Positions 14,978-23,073 of a DNA stretch of 47,882 bases are shown piece after piece (within the stretch, counting starts at the first letter, position 1; every line of letters begins with the position of its first letter). The stretch covers positions 1 through 47,882 of the forward strand of contig CALBOJ010000038.1 in the NCBI GenBank assembly GCA_937896835.1, read 5' to 3'. This DNA is from an uncultured Collinsella sp. Lineage in GTDB: Bacteria > Actinomycetota > Coriobacteriia > Coriobacteriales > Coriobacteriaceae. The notes beneath the pieces are model-generated. The model saw only the letters and a program-made list of their open reading frames with translations, was not told the origin of the DNA and ran no database searches. A program made the translations under genes and the position numbers.

Positions 14978-15009
14978 TCGCTCACTGCGTTCGCTGATTG
15001 ATTGATGGA

Positions 15010-15258
15010 CTAATCCGTTTTCTCAGTCACACCAGTCATGAGTGCAGCGATTGTCATGTCGAATCCGTTAGCAATTTTACAGAGGTTAGAAAGACTGACA
15101 TTTCTTCGTCCGACCTCTATCGAGGCGTAGTAAGACCTGTCCATGCCGATGCGATTCGCAAATTCTACTTGAGAGTAACCAGACTTTGATCTTAATTCTT
15201 TGCAGCGTAGACCAAAGGATCGTTGTAGCGGCGAGATATCCATGACAAAAAGAGTCAT
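15010..15258 (-). CDS. Xre/Cro-type HTH regulator of the element
   Basis: 82 aa if started at the ATG at 15258 (MTLFVMDISP); the ATG at 15243 would give 77 aa. Neither has a ribosome-binding site. The HTH_3 domain is clear: LRSKSGYSQVEFANRIGMDR, then SYYASIEVGRRNVSLSNLCK and IANGFDMTIAALM. Such short Xre proteins usually bind DNA as dimers and repress element genes and themselves. A 13-bp-arm inverted repeat begins one base upstream of the 15258 start and overlaps the likely promoter, supporting autoregulation and possibly a leaderless mRNA. It is divergent from the large surface-protein gene, a probable second target. Confidence 0.85.
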   Translation of the reverse strand: MTLFVMDISPLQRSFGLRCKELRSKSGYSQVEFANRIGMDRSYYASIEVGRRNVSLSNLCKIANGFDMTIAALMTGVTEKTD

Positions 15259-15299
15259 GGATTGTTGTATAAAAGCCAACGGACCATATACAACAATCC
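15259..15299. promoter_or_regulatory. Operator/promoter of the Xre gene
   Basis: GGATTGTTGTATA (15259-15271) and TATACAACAATCC (15287-15299) are exact 13-bp inverted arms with a 15-bp spacer. On the minus strand TTGTAT and TATACA could serve as -35 and -10 with 16 bp between, so the arms overlap the promoter. Confidence 0.75.
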
Positions 15300-15380
15300 C
15301 TGTTAAGGCGCATAATTATCTCTATTGGAAAGCACCCTGATGCCCAGTCGGATAGGGCACGGAAAAGGAATGGAATAGCA

Positions 15381-18300
15381 ATGACTCAGGGAAAGCATTT
15401 CGCTGCCGGCGGCGATCACTTCGCCACACTGCCAAACAAAAAGATTCACGCCCCGAAGGGGATCGCGCGTCTGACCGTCACCGCGGCGACCATGGCCGCC
15501 ATGACCGGATCGAGCCTCATCTCACCGTTCACGGCATTCGCCCAGACCGGTGACGGGGGCACGCAGCACCCCGCCGTGATGTCGCCGATTGCCGCCCACG
15601 CCGGCGCGGCATCCGGTGTCGGCGCGAAATCCGCCGCACAGACCATCGCGGACCTGCAGAAGGCAGTCGACGAGGCGAAGGCGAAGGAGGACGCCGCCAA
15701 GGCATCCTACGATGAGGCCGCCGGTCCCTACAACGAGGCGGCTTCCGCCCGCGACCAGGCCAAGGCATCCTACGATTCGGCAGTCAGCGCCGGCACGGCA
15801 GCCGACCGAGCGGCAATGGACGAGTACGCCCGTCAGGTCGCAGAGGGCAAGGACGCCGCCGATGCCGCCGGCAAGGACCTCGAGCAGGCGAAGGCGGGTC
15901 TCGCAGACGCCAAGGCGGATGCATCCGAGAAGGACGAAGCGTACCAGTCCGCCCTCAAGGCGGCCCAAGATGCCAAGGACGCCCTCGATAAAGCCAAGGC
16001 CGATGCCGTAGGCGCCACCCCGGAGGCAATCAGTGCCGCCGAGCAGGTCGTGCGCGACGCCCAGGCTGCCGTGGACAGGGCACAGGCCGAACTGGACAAC
16101 GCCAACGCGACGCTTGCCGATGCCCAGTCCAAGCTGGTTGCGGCCCAGTCTACAAAGGATTCCGCCGATTCTGTCCTCGCTGCAGCCAGGCAGAACAAGG
16201 ACGCGGCGGATGCGAAGGCCGCAGCCGCCAGCGCCGCCTACGAGAAGGCGAAAGCAGACCTCGCCGCAGCGGAGGCCGGTGCGAGCGGTCCAGAGTATGA
16301 TGCGGCAAAACAGAAGGTCGCGGACGCAGAGGCAGCCCTCGCTGTCGCACGAGCGGCACAGTCCCAGTGCGAGTCCGAGCTCGAGCAGGCACAGTCCGCT
16401 GCGGCAACGGCACAAGCCGACCTGAATGATGCCCAGACGGCTCTCTCCGTAAAGCAGCAGGCCGCGGCCGATGCCGAATCCGGTGTGAACGCCGCCCAGT
16501 CCGCTCTCGATGCCGCGAACGCCGACCTCGATGCGGCCAAGCAGGCGAATGCCGACGCCGTCGCCAAGCTGGACGCCGCGAAGCAGGCTGTCAAGGACGC
16601 CGAGTCCGCCAAGGCAGCCGCCGACGTAGAGCTTGCGAACGCCAAGGCCGCAAAGGATACCGCAGACGCCGCCGTGACCGCCGCGCAGCAGAAGGTCGAC
16701 GAGGCACAGGCGAAACTCGATTCCGCCGACGCGCAGCTCAAGCAGGGAGCCATCGGTTTCTTCCGTGCCATGGGTGCCGATTCAGCCATCGAGATCATCC
16801 AGAACTGCACATACAAGGACTACACCGAGGTGGGGAACAGCCTCGACGCGACCAGCCTCGACAACATGCTCGCGGCAATCCCGTACATGAAGTCCATCAA
16901 CGAGTACCGCAAGTCCGTCGGTCTCTCTGAGCTCCAGGTCACGTACAAGCTCATTGCGGCGGCGATTGTCAACGCGAACTATTCCGATGTCAAGTTTGGG
17001 CATTCCATGCAGTTTGATACGAGCGAAAACCTCGCATGGAACTATGGAACCGATCCGAAACCGCAGTGGGTGGACCAAGAAAAGGCTTTCTTCGATCAGG
17101 CAGTTCAGGAGCTCTATGGCGTCACCGGTCTAATCGGCAAGGATGCCGTAGACTTCTACAAGTCGCATAGTGGGATTGAATCCTATGTCAACCAGCATTT
17201 TAAGGTTGCCGGATATCCCGCAACCGTCGGTCACTACCTGCATGTCATCAGCCCTGAAATCGGCTATATGGGCATGGCGGTCTGCAGCAAGGGAACCATG
17301 AACGGCTGGAAGACCGACAGCTTCGATACCGCAAACCTGGGTTGGGCAGGCTCCGGTTGGAACATGAATCCCATGTCCGTCGACGAGTACGAGCAGAAGC
17401 TGACCTCCTATATCAACGGCCTCAAGAACGCCAAGAGCGCACTCGACGCAGCCAAGACCAATCTCGCATCCAAGAAGCAGGCAGCCGCCGGCGCCGCCGC
17501 AACCGTCCAGCAGAAGCAGGTCGCAGCGGATTCCGCACAGGCAGGTGTCGATGCCGCGAAGCAGGACGTCACCGATGCCCAGCGTGCCGTCGATGCCGCA
17601 AAGGCTGATCTCGCATCCAAGCAGCAGGGCGTCACGGATGCCCAGACCGAGCTTGATGCGGCGAAATCGGACCTCGATGCCGCCAACGCGGCAGTCGATA
17701 CGGCAAAGACGACCGTCCAGCAGAAGCAGGTCGCCTTTGATGCCGCCAATGCGGTCGTAACGGGCGCACAGATCAAGCTGGACTCCGCCAAGGCGGACAC
17801 CGAGGCCAAGCAGCAGGACGTCACGGTTGCGAACGCCGATCTCGCGAAGTTCTTCCAGGACGTCGCCGACGCCAAGAAGGCGCTCGATACAGCAAAGAGC
17901 GCCCACGACGCGGCGGCAGCCGATCAGGTCGAGAAGGCGACCGTCCTCGCCGCCGCCGAGCAAAAGACGGACGCCACCGCACGCGCCCTCGCGGATGCCC
18001 AGCGTGCCGTCGATGCCGCAAAGGCCGACACCGGCGTTGCCGCCGAGAGGCTTACCGGCTCCCAGGCCGATCTCGAGGACGCACAGTCGAACCTCGACAT
18101 CCTCACCGGCCTTGCCGCGAAGCTCGCAGAGGCACAGCAGCGCGAGCAGGATGCAGCAAAGGCCGTCAATGACACCAAGGCCGCCCTCGATGCCGCGAAG
18201 GCGGATACCGCCGCCGCCGAGTCCCTGGTCTCCGCCGCCGAGCAGGTAAAGGCGCAGGCAGACGCCAAGCTGTCGAAGCTGAACTCCATCGACGCCGGTG

Positions 18301-18731
18301 CGGCGGTCGCTTCCGGCCATGATGTGAACGCGGATGACGCCCTCAACGCGCTTTTCGCCGCAGCAGTCGAGGCACGTGCCAAGGTCGCGCCCGCCAAGGC
18401 CATCCTGGACGAGAAGCAGGCCGCGGTGGACGGGCTCCAACCCGGCTATGATGCGGCACTCGCTGCCTACGAGCAGGCGAAGTCCGACCGCATCGCGGCA
18501 GAGCAGGAGCTTTCCGCCGAGATCGCCCGTCAGGAGGCAGAGGAGGTCGCAAAGCAGCAGGCGGCATACACCCCGAAGCACCTCGCCGGCACGGATACCG
18601 CCCAGCCCGGCAGCCTCGCCCAGACCGGCGACCGCGCGGGACTCATCGGCGAGACGTTCGTCATCGGCGGTACCGTCCTCGTGGCAGCCGGCGTCTTCCT
18701 CGATCAAAAGAAGCGCCGCGAGCAGATGTAA
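15381..18731 (+). CDS. Wall-anchored coiled-coil/CAP protein, PrgA/Sec10 surface-exclusion-like
   Basis: 1116 aa. Start ATG 15381 with AAGGA upstream. Signal peptide with probable cleavage after AFA (about 54). A long Ala/Lys/Asp heptad-rich coiled coil runs from about 85 to 455; a globular CAP/SCP-like domain from about 457 to 675 (INEYRKSVGLSELQV, FDTSENLAWNYG, VGHYLHVISPEIGYMGMAV); a second coiled coil from about 676 to 1070; then the sorting signal LAQTGD (1079-1084), hydrophobic helix and KKRREQM tail. The enterococcal conjugative-plasmid protein PrgA is known to hold a CAP domain at the tip of a hairpin coiled-coil stalk and to block redundant conjugation. The same order here, on a mobilizable element, suggests surface exclusion or mating-cell contact; an adhesin is the alternative. 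Several coil segments are near-identical to each other, so copy number may vary. Confidence 0.85.
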   Translation: MTQGKHFAAGGDHFATLPNKKIHAPKGIARLTVTAATMAAMTGSSLISPFTAFAQTGDGGTQHPAVMSPIAAHAGAASGVGAKSAAQTIADLQKAVDEAKAKEDAAKASYDEAAGPYNEAASARDQAKASYDSAVSAGTAADRAAMDEYARQVAEGKDAADAAGKDLEQAKAGLADAKADASEKDEAYQSALKAAQDAKDALDKAKADAVGATPEAISAAEQVVRDAQAAVDRAQAELDNANATLADAQSKLVAAQSTKDSADSVLAAARQNKDAADAKAAAASAAYEKAKADLAAAEAGASGPEYDAAKQKVADAEAALAVARAAQSQCESELEQAQSAAATAQADLNDAQTALSVKQQAAADAESGVNAAQSALDAANADLDAAKQANADAVAKLDAAKQAVKDAESAKAAADVELANAKAAKDTADAAVTAAQQKVDEAQAKLDSADAQLKQGAIGFFRAMGADSAIEIIQNCTYKDYTEVGNSLDATSLDNMLAAIPYMKSINEYRKSVGLSELQVTYKLIAAAIVNANYSDVKFGHSMQFDTSENLAWNYGTDPKPQWVDQEKAFFDQAVQELYGVTGLIGKDAVDFYKSHSGIESYVNQHFKVAGYPATVGHYLHVISPEIGYMGMAVCSKGTMNGWKTDSFDTANLGWAGSGWNMNPMSVDEYEQKLTSYINGLKNAKSALDAAKTNLASKKQAAAGAAATVQQKQVAADSAQAGVDAAKQDVTDAQRAVDAAKADLASKQQGVTDAQTELDAAKSDLDAANAAVDTAKTTVQQKQVAFDAANAVVTGAQIKLDSAKADTEAKQQDVTVANADLAKFFQDVADAKKALDTAKSAHDAAAADQVEKATVLAAAEQKTDATARALADAQRAVDAAKADTGVAAERLTGSQADLEDAQSNLDILTGLAAKLAEAQQREQDAAKAVNDTKAALDAAKADTAAAESLVSAAEQVKAQADAKLSKLNSIDAGAAVASGHDVNADDALNALFAAAVEARAKVAPAKAILDEKQAAVDGLQPGYDAALAAYEQAKSDRIAAEQELSAEIARQEAEEVAKQQAAYTPKHLAGTDTAQPGSLAQTGDRAGLIGETFVIGGTVLVAAGVFLDQKKRREQM

Positions 18732-18738
18732 AAGCGAG

Positions 18739-18778
18739 CCGGGCGTTGGATATCGGCTAGTGTCCAACGCCCGGTTTC
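18739..18778 (+). terminator. Terminator after the surface-protein gene
   Basis: A 12-bp perfect stem, 18739-18750 with 18763-18774, loop 12 bases, then TTTCAC. The next gene begins 19 bases later, so read-through is possible. Confidence 0.75.
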
Positions 18779-18796
18779 ACGGACGGGGAGATCGGT

Positions 18797-19447
18797 GTGA
18801 GAACAAAGGCTATTATCGTTGCGCTTCTGGTGTGCCTTTCGGCACCTCAACTTGGATGTGCCAGCATTGCAAAGCAAGGAAGCGGCTCTGCGGAAAGGGC
18901 CGCCACAGCGGTAAAGAATAAAGACAAAAAGAAGCCAAGCGAAGAAAAGGCGACGCAAACCTCTGGAACCAAGTCCGAGGAGAAGAAAGAATCCGACGAC
19001 AAGGACCAGAAGTCCGATGACTCCAAGAAGGAGGATAACAAGTCTTCCGATTCCTCGAAGTCGGACAACAAGGGCGATTCCTCCCAGTCCAAGCAGAATT
19101 CCGGCAATTCGCAGAGTTCCGGCAGCAACAATTCCTCTTCCAACGGCGGCAGCCAGAAGAAGTGGGTTGCCGAGCAGGGCCACTGGGAGACAGATTACAG
19201 CCAGGTCTGGGTGCCGAATGTGGTTTATACGCGCCATGAACGTTGGATCTGCAGTGCATGCCACGCAGCATTTGGATCTGCAGCCGAAATGGACGCTCAC
19301 GCTCACGCTACTTTTGGCGATGCGCAGCATCCTAACGGCGGTTCTGCAATCAATGATTCGTATACCACCTCTGAGGACCAAGGACATTATGAACAGCAGG
19401 CTACGGGACAACATTGGGTTGTCGACGTCGCCGGTCACTGGGAGTAA
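18797..19447 (+). CDS. Exported lipoprotein-like protein with zinc-knuckle-like domain
   Basis: 216 aa from GTG 18797, with GGGGAG 7 bases upstream. The N-terminus is a signal sequence; Cys21 (APQLGC) could be lipidated, although the lipobox is imperfect (Gln at -3). Residues 30-125 are a Ser/Lys/Asp/Asn-rich linker of the kind that crosses a cell wall. The C-terminal ~95 residues hold a CxxC...HxH set (WICSACHAAFG, MDAHAHATF), a likely zinc site, flanked by repeated Trp/His motifs (GHWETDY, QHWVVDVAGHWE). Related domains occur on surface proteins of gut Firmicutes and Coriobacteriia; function unknown. It sits between the PrgA-like gene and a strong terminator and may be its partner. Confidence 0.75.
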   Translation: MRTKAIIVALLVCLSAPQLGCASIAKQGSGSAERAATAVKNKDKKKPSEEKATQTSGTKSEEKKESDDKDQKSDDSKKEDNKSSDSSKSDNKGDSSQSKQNSGNSQSSGSNNSSSNGGSQKKWVAEQGHWETDYSQVWVPNVVYTRHERWICSACHAAFGSAAEMDAHAHATFGDAQHPNGGSAINDSYTTSEDQGHYEQQATGQHWVVDVAGHWE

Positions 19448-19497
19448 TGTACATCGTTCCTCTCCTCTTACATTTGGTAAATATTTATTTATTTGTG

Positions 19498-19522
19498 GGC
19501 GGCCGGTTCGGCCGCCTTTTTT
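19498..19522 (+). terminator. Terminator closing the surface-protein pair
   Basis: GGCGGCCG (19498-19505) pairs with CGGCCGCC (19509-19516) over a tight loop, followed by six T. Confidence 0.93.
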
Positions 19523-19824
19523 AGACGACAAGTCTGGGAGCAAACGATAGGAAAGCAATCAAACGAGAGGCCGTTCCAAAAGAATTCGGCGGTGCCGGAT
19601 GCTTCGGGCAAAACCTTCCGCAAATCGGTAAGGTCTTCCATCGACGTGCTCCAGCCCTCGCCCGGAGTCCGCTACAGCGAATTTCTAACACTCAGCATCC
19701 TTCGCGTTAAAAATTCGCTTCCGCTCACGGTCTCCGCTGACACTACGACACCGCGAAGCCTTTCGCTCGAAACGAGGCCTCTCATTTCGTGTCTACGCTA
19801 CGCTTCGCCCAATCGCCGTCCCGG

Positions 19825-19950
19825 TGATTGCAAGATTGGTGTTGGGCTAGATAAATGGGGCCATACTCGCCCCTTTATCTGCCAACACATCTTGTTTAAC
19901 ACCTCACACGGCGATAAAGTTAGAAATGAAGTTCGCCTTCATTTCTCTAA
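19825..19950 (+). other. Candidate oriT: nested inverted repeats upstream of mobC
   Basis: The stretch 19523-20073 has no convincing gene. It holds a long imperfect hairpin, 19831-19895: CAAGAT, GTGTTGG and AGATAAATGGGGC on the left answer GCCCCTTTATCT, CCAACAC and ATCTTG on the right with small bulges, around CATACTC. A second hairpin follows at 19922-19946 (AGAAATGAAG/CTTCATTTCT, 5-base loop). Inverted repeats just upstream of mobC and the relaxase are typical of oriT. The nick site cannot be named. Confidence 0.6.
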
Positions 19951-20073
19951 GGGAAGCGACGGCGTCACTTCAAAAATCGGCGCGACGTCAGTCGCTCCTA
20001 AAAAGGAAAGCAATCTCATATCGGTTTTGAATCGGTGGCCTCACCGATTCGCTCTGCTTTCCTGGGGGCATGA

Positions 20074-20664
20074 ATGATGAGTTGCAAACGTCCGCACACC
20101 GTTAAGGCGACACTCACTTCTGAAGAATACGAAACGCTTTCCGCTTTGGCAGAAAAGGCGGGCATGACGAAAGCCGAATTCATTCGCTATGCACTGATTC
20201 ATTGGAATGAATCGTTCGATGATCTAGTCATTTCCAAAAATAAGAACGGTGGCCGTAGCAAAAAGCTGCAAACCGTTTCAGAGGATTCGAACGAAAAGCG
20301 CTCGGAGGTTATTTACGTCAAAGTCACCGATGGCGAGCACGAGGCGATTCGCAAGCAGGCGGATGCGCTCGGCACGACCGTCAGTGCGTATGCCCGCCGC
20401 GTGATGCTGGCCGGGAAAATCGAGATGATCGATTTCGATATGAGCCAGGTCGCAAAAATCTATCACGAGCTGTATCGCGAGGGGACGAACCTCAACCAGC
20501 TGATGTATTTTGTGAATGCGCAAGGTCTTCCGGCCTACAACGAGAAGGCGGTTTTCCGAACGCTTGAAAAGGTTTACCAAAATGTCCGTAAAGTCACTCT
20601 CTTCATCGAAGAGCTCGAACAGCGCTATTTCACCGATGGCGGTGAGCTCGATGACCGTCGTTAA
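20074..20664 (+). CDS. mobC: MobC-like relaxosome accessory protein with two DNA-binding segments
   Basis: 196 aa. Start at 20074 (or the next codon, 20077), with GGGGG 6 bases upstream. Residues 1-50 look like one ribbon-helix-helix unit (HTVKATLTSEEYETLSALAE, KAGMTKAEFIRYAL). Residues about 75-115 look like a second (EVIYVKVTDGEHEAIRKQAD, GTTVSAYARRVML), followed by the MobC-type region LYREGTNLNQLMYFVNAQG. MobC proteins bind oriT and help open it for the relaxase. Two RHH-like units in one chain would allow binding of neighbouring sites. It overlaps the relaxase gene by 14 bases, indicating translational coupling. Confidence 0.82.
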   Translation: MMSCKRPHTVKATLTSEEYETLSALAEKAGMTKAEFIRYALIHWNESFDDLVISKNKNGGRSKKLQTVSEDSNEKRSEVIYVKVTDGEHEAIRKQADALGTTVSAYARRVMLAGKIEMIDFDMSQVAKIYHELYREGTNLNQLMYFVNAQGLPAYNEKAVFRTLEKVYQNVRKVTLFIEELEQRYFTDGGELDDRR

Positions 20665-21850
20665 GCAGAAAGGTGTTTCGTCCGAGCGCTACGCGAAGCA
20701 CCTGCGCAAGTACATTAACGGAAAGAATGCTTTGGCCCGCGGCGGCTGGAACCTCGCGAACGGAAAGCACTGGTTTTCCGAAATGGCTATGACGCGGAAG
20801 ATGTTCCATCACGACAGGCCCGCGCGTGCCGGCGCGAAGAACATAACGATGCTTCATCAGATTCTCGCGTTTCTGCCCGAGGAGTGCAGCTGCAACGGAG
20901 GCAAGATGACCCCCGATGCGTGTATGGCCTACGCGGAGCAATGGCTTGCGAAACACTACCCGCATCAACAAGTGATTGTCGCGTTGCATGAGGAAAGCGA
21001 TAAGGCGGGAAAACGCTACGCGGTTCATATGGCGATTAACCGCACGGATCTTTTGACGGGTAAGCGTTGCGAGACGGGCGGGCGTCGCGGAAAGTACGAA
21101 CGCGCTGCGTGGGTTCGTGAAATGGACGAGGCCTGGAATCTCGCTCAGCTCGAAAAGGGAAAGAAGAACTCGAAGATTCGAGACCGACAGCCGCGCGACA
21201 CTGAAAAGAAAATCGTTGAGCGGGGAGAGTACAGTTATAAAAACAATCTGCGCGAGTTGATCCATCTTGCAATCAACGAAGGTCATCCGAAGAATATGGA
21301 GCAGTTTAAAAAGTTACTTGCCTCATGGGGCGTAGACATTTTCATCAAGAACAATCGAGTCTATGCGACAGATCTCGATATCAAGGAGGCCGGCAACCCG
21401 AAGTGCACTTTCAACCTGACTCGTCTTGACGGGAGGTTTGCGGTCAAGCAACTTGAGGCGGCCTTCAAAAATAACGTGCTGGAGGCCGAGCGAGCCCTTC
21501 CTTATGAGAGGCGTTGCGAGATTTACATTCAACGGCTTAAGAAGGCGTATTCGGCGTGGGTCGAGCAGGCAAAGGCGAGCAAGGGCGTCGCCTACAATCT
21601 CTTTCCTAAGTTCATCGCACCGAAGTGCGATGAAGATCTGCTCGAGGATCCGGCGATTCGTGATGAGCTTCTTGCCCGGCGCGGTTACGCAAGGGAGATT
21701 CGCAACCGTTACGCCGGCGCCGTTCCCGATGCTGGCGATGACCGCGTTCGCGCCGCAGGACGAGCCCATGGTGGCAACGGCGACATCTCGCCGCAGGTCG
21801 ATCGTGCGGTCGACCGAGGCGATTACGATCGCGGCGACGCGCCTCGCTAG
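20651..21850 (+). CDS. Relaxase (MOBP-like mobilization nuclease)
   Basis: 399 aa from the ATG at 20651, inside the mobC end; upstream in-frame starts would only lengthen the overlap. The relaxase nicks oriT and leads the strand into the recipient. Seen: N-terminal SERYAKHLRKYINGKNAL, then HPHQQVIVALHEESDKAGKR-type region and YAVHMAINRTDLLTGKRCE, which fits the third histidine motif of Relaxase-family proteins (here HMAIN, so the usual H-x-H is reduced to one His). The N-terminal tyrosine is probably Y15 or Y22. The C-terminal part is basic and helical, with an Arg/Gly/Asp-rich tail. No coupling protein is nearby. Confidence 0.78.
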   Translation: MTVVKQKGVSSERYAKHLRKYINGKNALARGGWNLANGKHWFSEMAMTRKMFHHDRPARAGAKNITMLHQILAFLPEECSCNGGKMTPDACMAYAEQWLAKHYPHQQVIVALHEESDKAGKRYAVHMAINRTDLLTGKRCETGGRRGKYERAAWVREMDEAWNLAQLEKGKKNSKIRDRQPRDTEKKIVERGEYSYKNNLRELIHLAINEGHPKNMEQFKKLLASWGVDIFIKNNRVYATDLDIKEAGNPKCTFNLTRLDGRFAVKQLEAAFKNNVLEAERALPYERRCEIYIQRLKKAYSAWVEQAKASKGVAYNLFPKFIAPKCDEDLLEDPAIRDELLARRGYAREIRNRYAGAVPDAGDDRVRAAGRAHGGNGDISPQVDRAVDRGDYDRGDAPR

Positions 21851-22037
21851 TTTTGGAAAGCCTATCGTCGGTGCCCTAGCGCGCTGCCATCCAGTGCCGA
21901 TTCTGCCATACTCGCAATTCGGTGAGGATGAGGAGCGTGAATTGATCGGCGGGGGTCAGCCGCTCTGATAGAATCGTCCTTGCTGGCGGCAGCCCTCGTG
22001 CCGGGCAGAGCCCTCCATTCGATGGGAGGTGATGCCC

Positions 22038-22163
22038 ATGACCGATTTCACCGAGCTCGTGAAGCTCCTGACCGCTATGGTCTCGCTCCTCACGGCCCTT
22101 GTCGGCCTTTCCAAGGCACTCAAGCAGGGCTCGAAGCCCAAAAAGAAAGGCCACCGTCGCTAA
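22038..22163 (+). CDS. 41-aa membrane peptide, holin/toxin-like
   Basis: A short gene with a very strong ribosome-binding site (GGGAGGTGAT, 22024-22033) before the ATG at 22038. The product has an acidic start, one hydrophobic helix of about 20 residues (LLTAMVSLLTALVGLSKAL) and a strongly basic tail (KPKKKGHRR). This is the shape of small holin-like type I toxins such as TxpA/Fst relatives, though I see no clear homology and no obvious antisense RNA. It could also be a small membrane partner of the mobilization genes upstream (187 bases away). Confidence 0.6.
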   Translation: MTDFTELVKLLTAMVSLLTALVGLSKALKQGSKPKKKGHRR

Positions 22164-22347
22164 GACGATGACCCAACTTCATTAAGCAACGGCTCTGCCC
22201 AGCTCTCTACAACTTGGGCTGCCGTCGGCACCATTTTACCCTCCTGACGAGGAATTCGTCCATATTTCAAAAATCAAATCCTGTTCGCGCGTGGGCGCGT
22301 GGGCGTAAACTTTTAGTTGGGCAAACCCGACAGATTGGAGCTTGAAA

Positions 22348-22412
22348 CATGAGGGATATGCACCTCATGTCGCTCATAAAACGTCTCCTGACCTCGAAGG
22401 AGAACGTTTTTT
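22348..22412 (+). promoter_or_regulatory. Leader hairpins before the phosphoesterase genes
   Basis: CATGAGG/CCTCATG (22348-22354, 22363-22369) is followed by a terminator-like hairpin (22378-22389 with 22398-22410, one bulged A, six T). The second lies just before the AAGGAG site of the first phosphoesterase gene. This may be transcription attenuation, or the end of an upstream transcript. The rest of 22164-22347 shows only a short GCGTGGGC tandem near 22290. Confidence 0.55.
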
Positions 22413-22434
22413 AGCGACAGAAGGAGACATAAAT

Positions 22435-23073
22435 ATGATCTGGTTTACCAGCGACACCCACTTCGGGCATGAGAACGTGCTGAAGTTCACCGACCGCCCG
22501 TGGGAGACGATTTGGCAGATGAACGACGCCATCGTCGACAACATCAACGGCAAGGTTGCCGTGGACGACGAGCTCTACATCCTGGGGGATTTCTCATTCA
22601 AGATGACCGCCCAGGACGCCTACGGGCTGCGCAAGCGGATTGCCTGCAGGCGCATCCACCTCGTCCCGGGAAACCACGACAAGGACTGGACCCAGCCGGC
22701 GGTCGCGGCCGCCTTCACCGTGGAGCCGCCGATCTGCGTGCTCAAGATCGACGGGCAGAAGATCGTCCTGAGCCATTACCCCATGGCCGACTGGCAGGGC
22801 ATGAACCATGGATCGTGGCACCTCCACGGGCACATCCACAGCAGCGGCGGCGCGTACAACGAGTTCAACCGCAAGCAGGGCCTTCTGCGCTACGACGTCG
22901 GTTGCGATGCCAACGGGCACGCCCCGGTGAGCCTCGACGAGCTGAGGAAATGGTTCGCCGGAGTCGACGAGCCGTGCGGCCGGGTGAAATGGCCGTGGTG
23001 GGTCAACGAGACCGGCGACAGGCAGGTCGAGCGCGAGCTGGCGGCGTACAAGAGGGAAGAGGCGATTCGATGA
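22435..23073 (+). CDS. Calcineurin-like metallophosphoesterase 1
   Basis: 212 aa from the ATG at 22435 (AAGGAG 9 bases upstream); the frame is open further up to 22342 without a ribosome-binding site. Dinuclear metal motifs in order: SDTHFGH (D7, H9), GDFSF (D52), GNHDKD (N80, H81), SHYPM (H114) and GHIH (132-135). The spacing matches short cytoplasmic phosphoesterases that hydrolyse phosphomono- or diesters. A C-terminal extension (about 165-212) has PWWVNETGDRQVERELAAYK. It is first of three overlapping phosphoesterase genes; substrate unknown. Its sequence differs more from the other two than they do from each other. Confidence 0.9.
   Translation: MIWFTSDTHFGHENVLKFTDRPWETIWQMNDAIVDNINGKVAVDDELYILGDFSFKMTAQDAYGLRKRIACRRIHLVPGNHDKDWTQPAVAAAFTVEPPICVLKIDGQKIVLSHYPMADWQGMNHGSWHLHGHIHSSGGAYNEFNRKQGLLRYDVGCDANGHAPVSLDELRKWFAGVDEPCGRVKWPWWVNETGDRQVERELAAYKREEAIR

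Noticed and set aside
17130..18767. A 545-aa minus-strand reading frame
   Set aside because: Antisense of the coiled-coil surface-protein gene; the Gly/Leu/Cys-rich repeats simply mirror that repeat region.
19493..20077. A 194-aa plus-strand reading frame
   Set aside because: It runs through the terminator and the candidate oriT hairpins, has no ribosome-binding site and no domain-like composition.
21426..21968. A 180-aa frame overlapping the relaxase end
   Set aside because: Ser/Arg-rich shadow of the relaxase gene; its short unique tail has no ribosome-binding site of its own.
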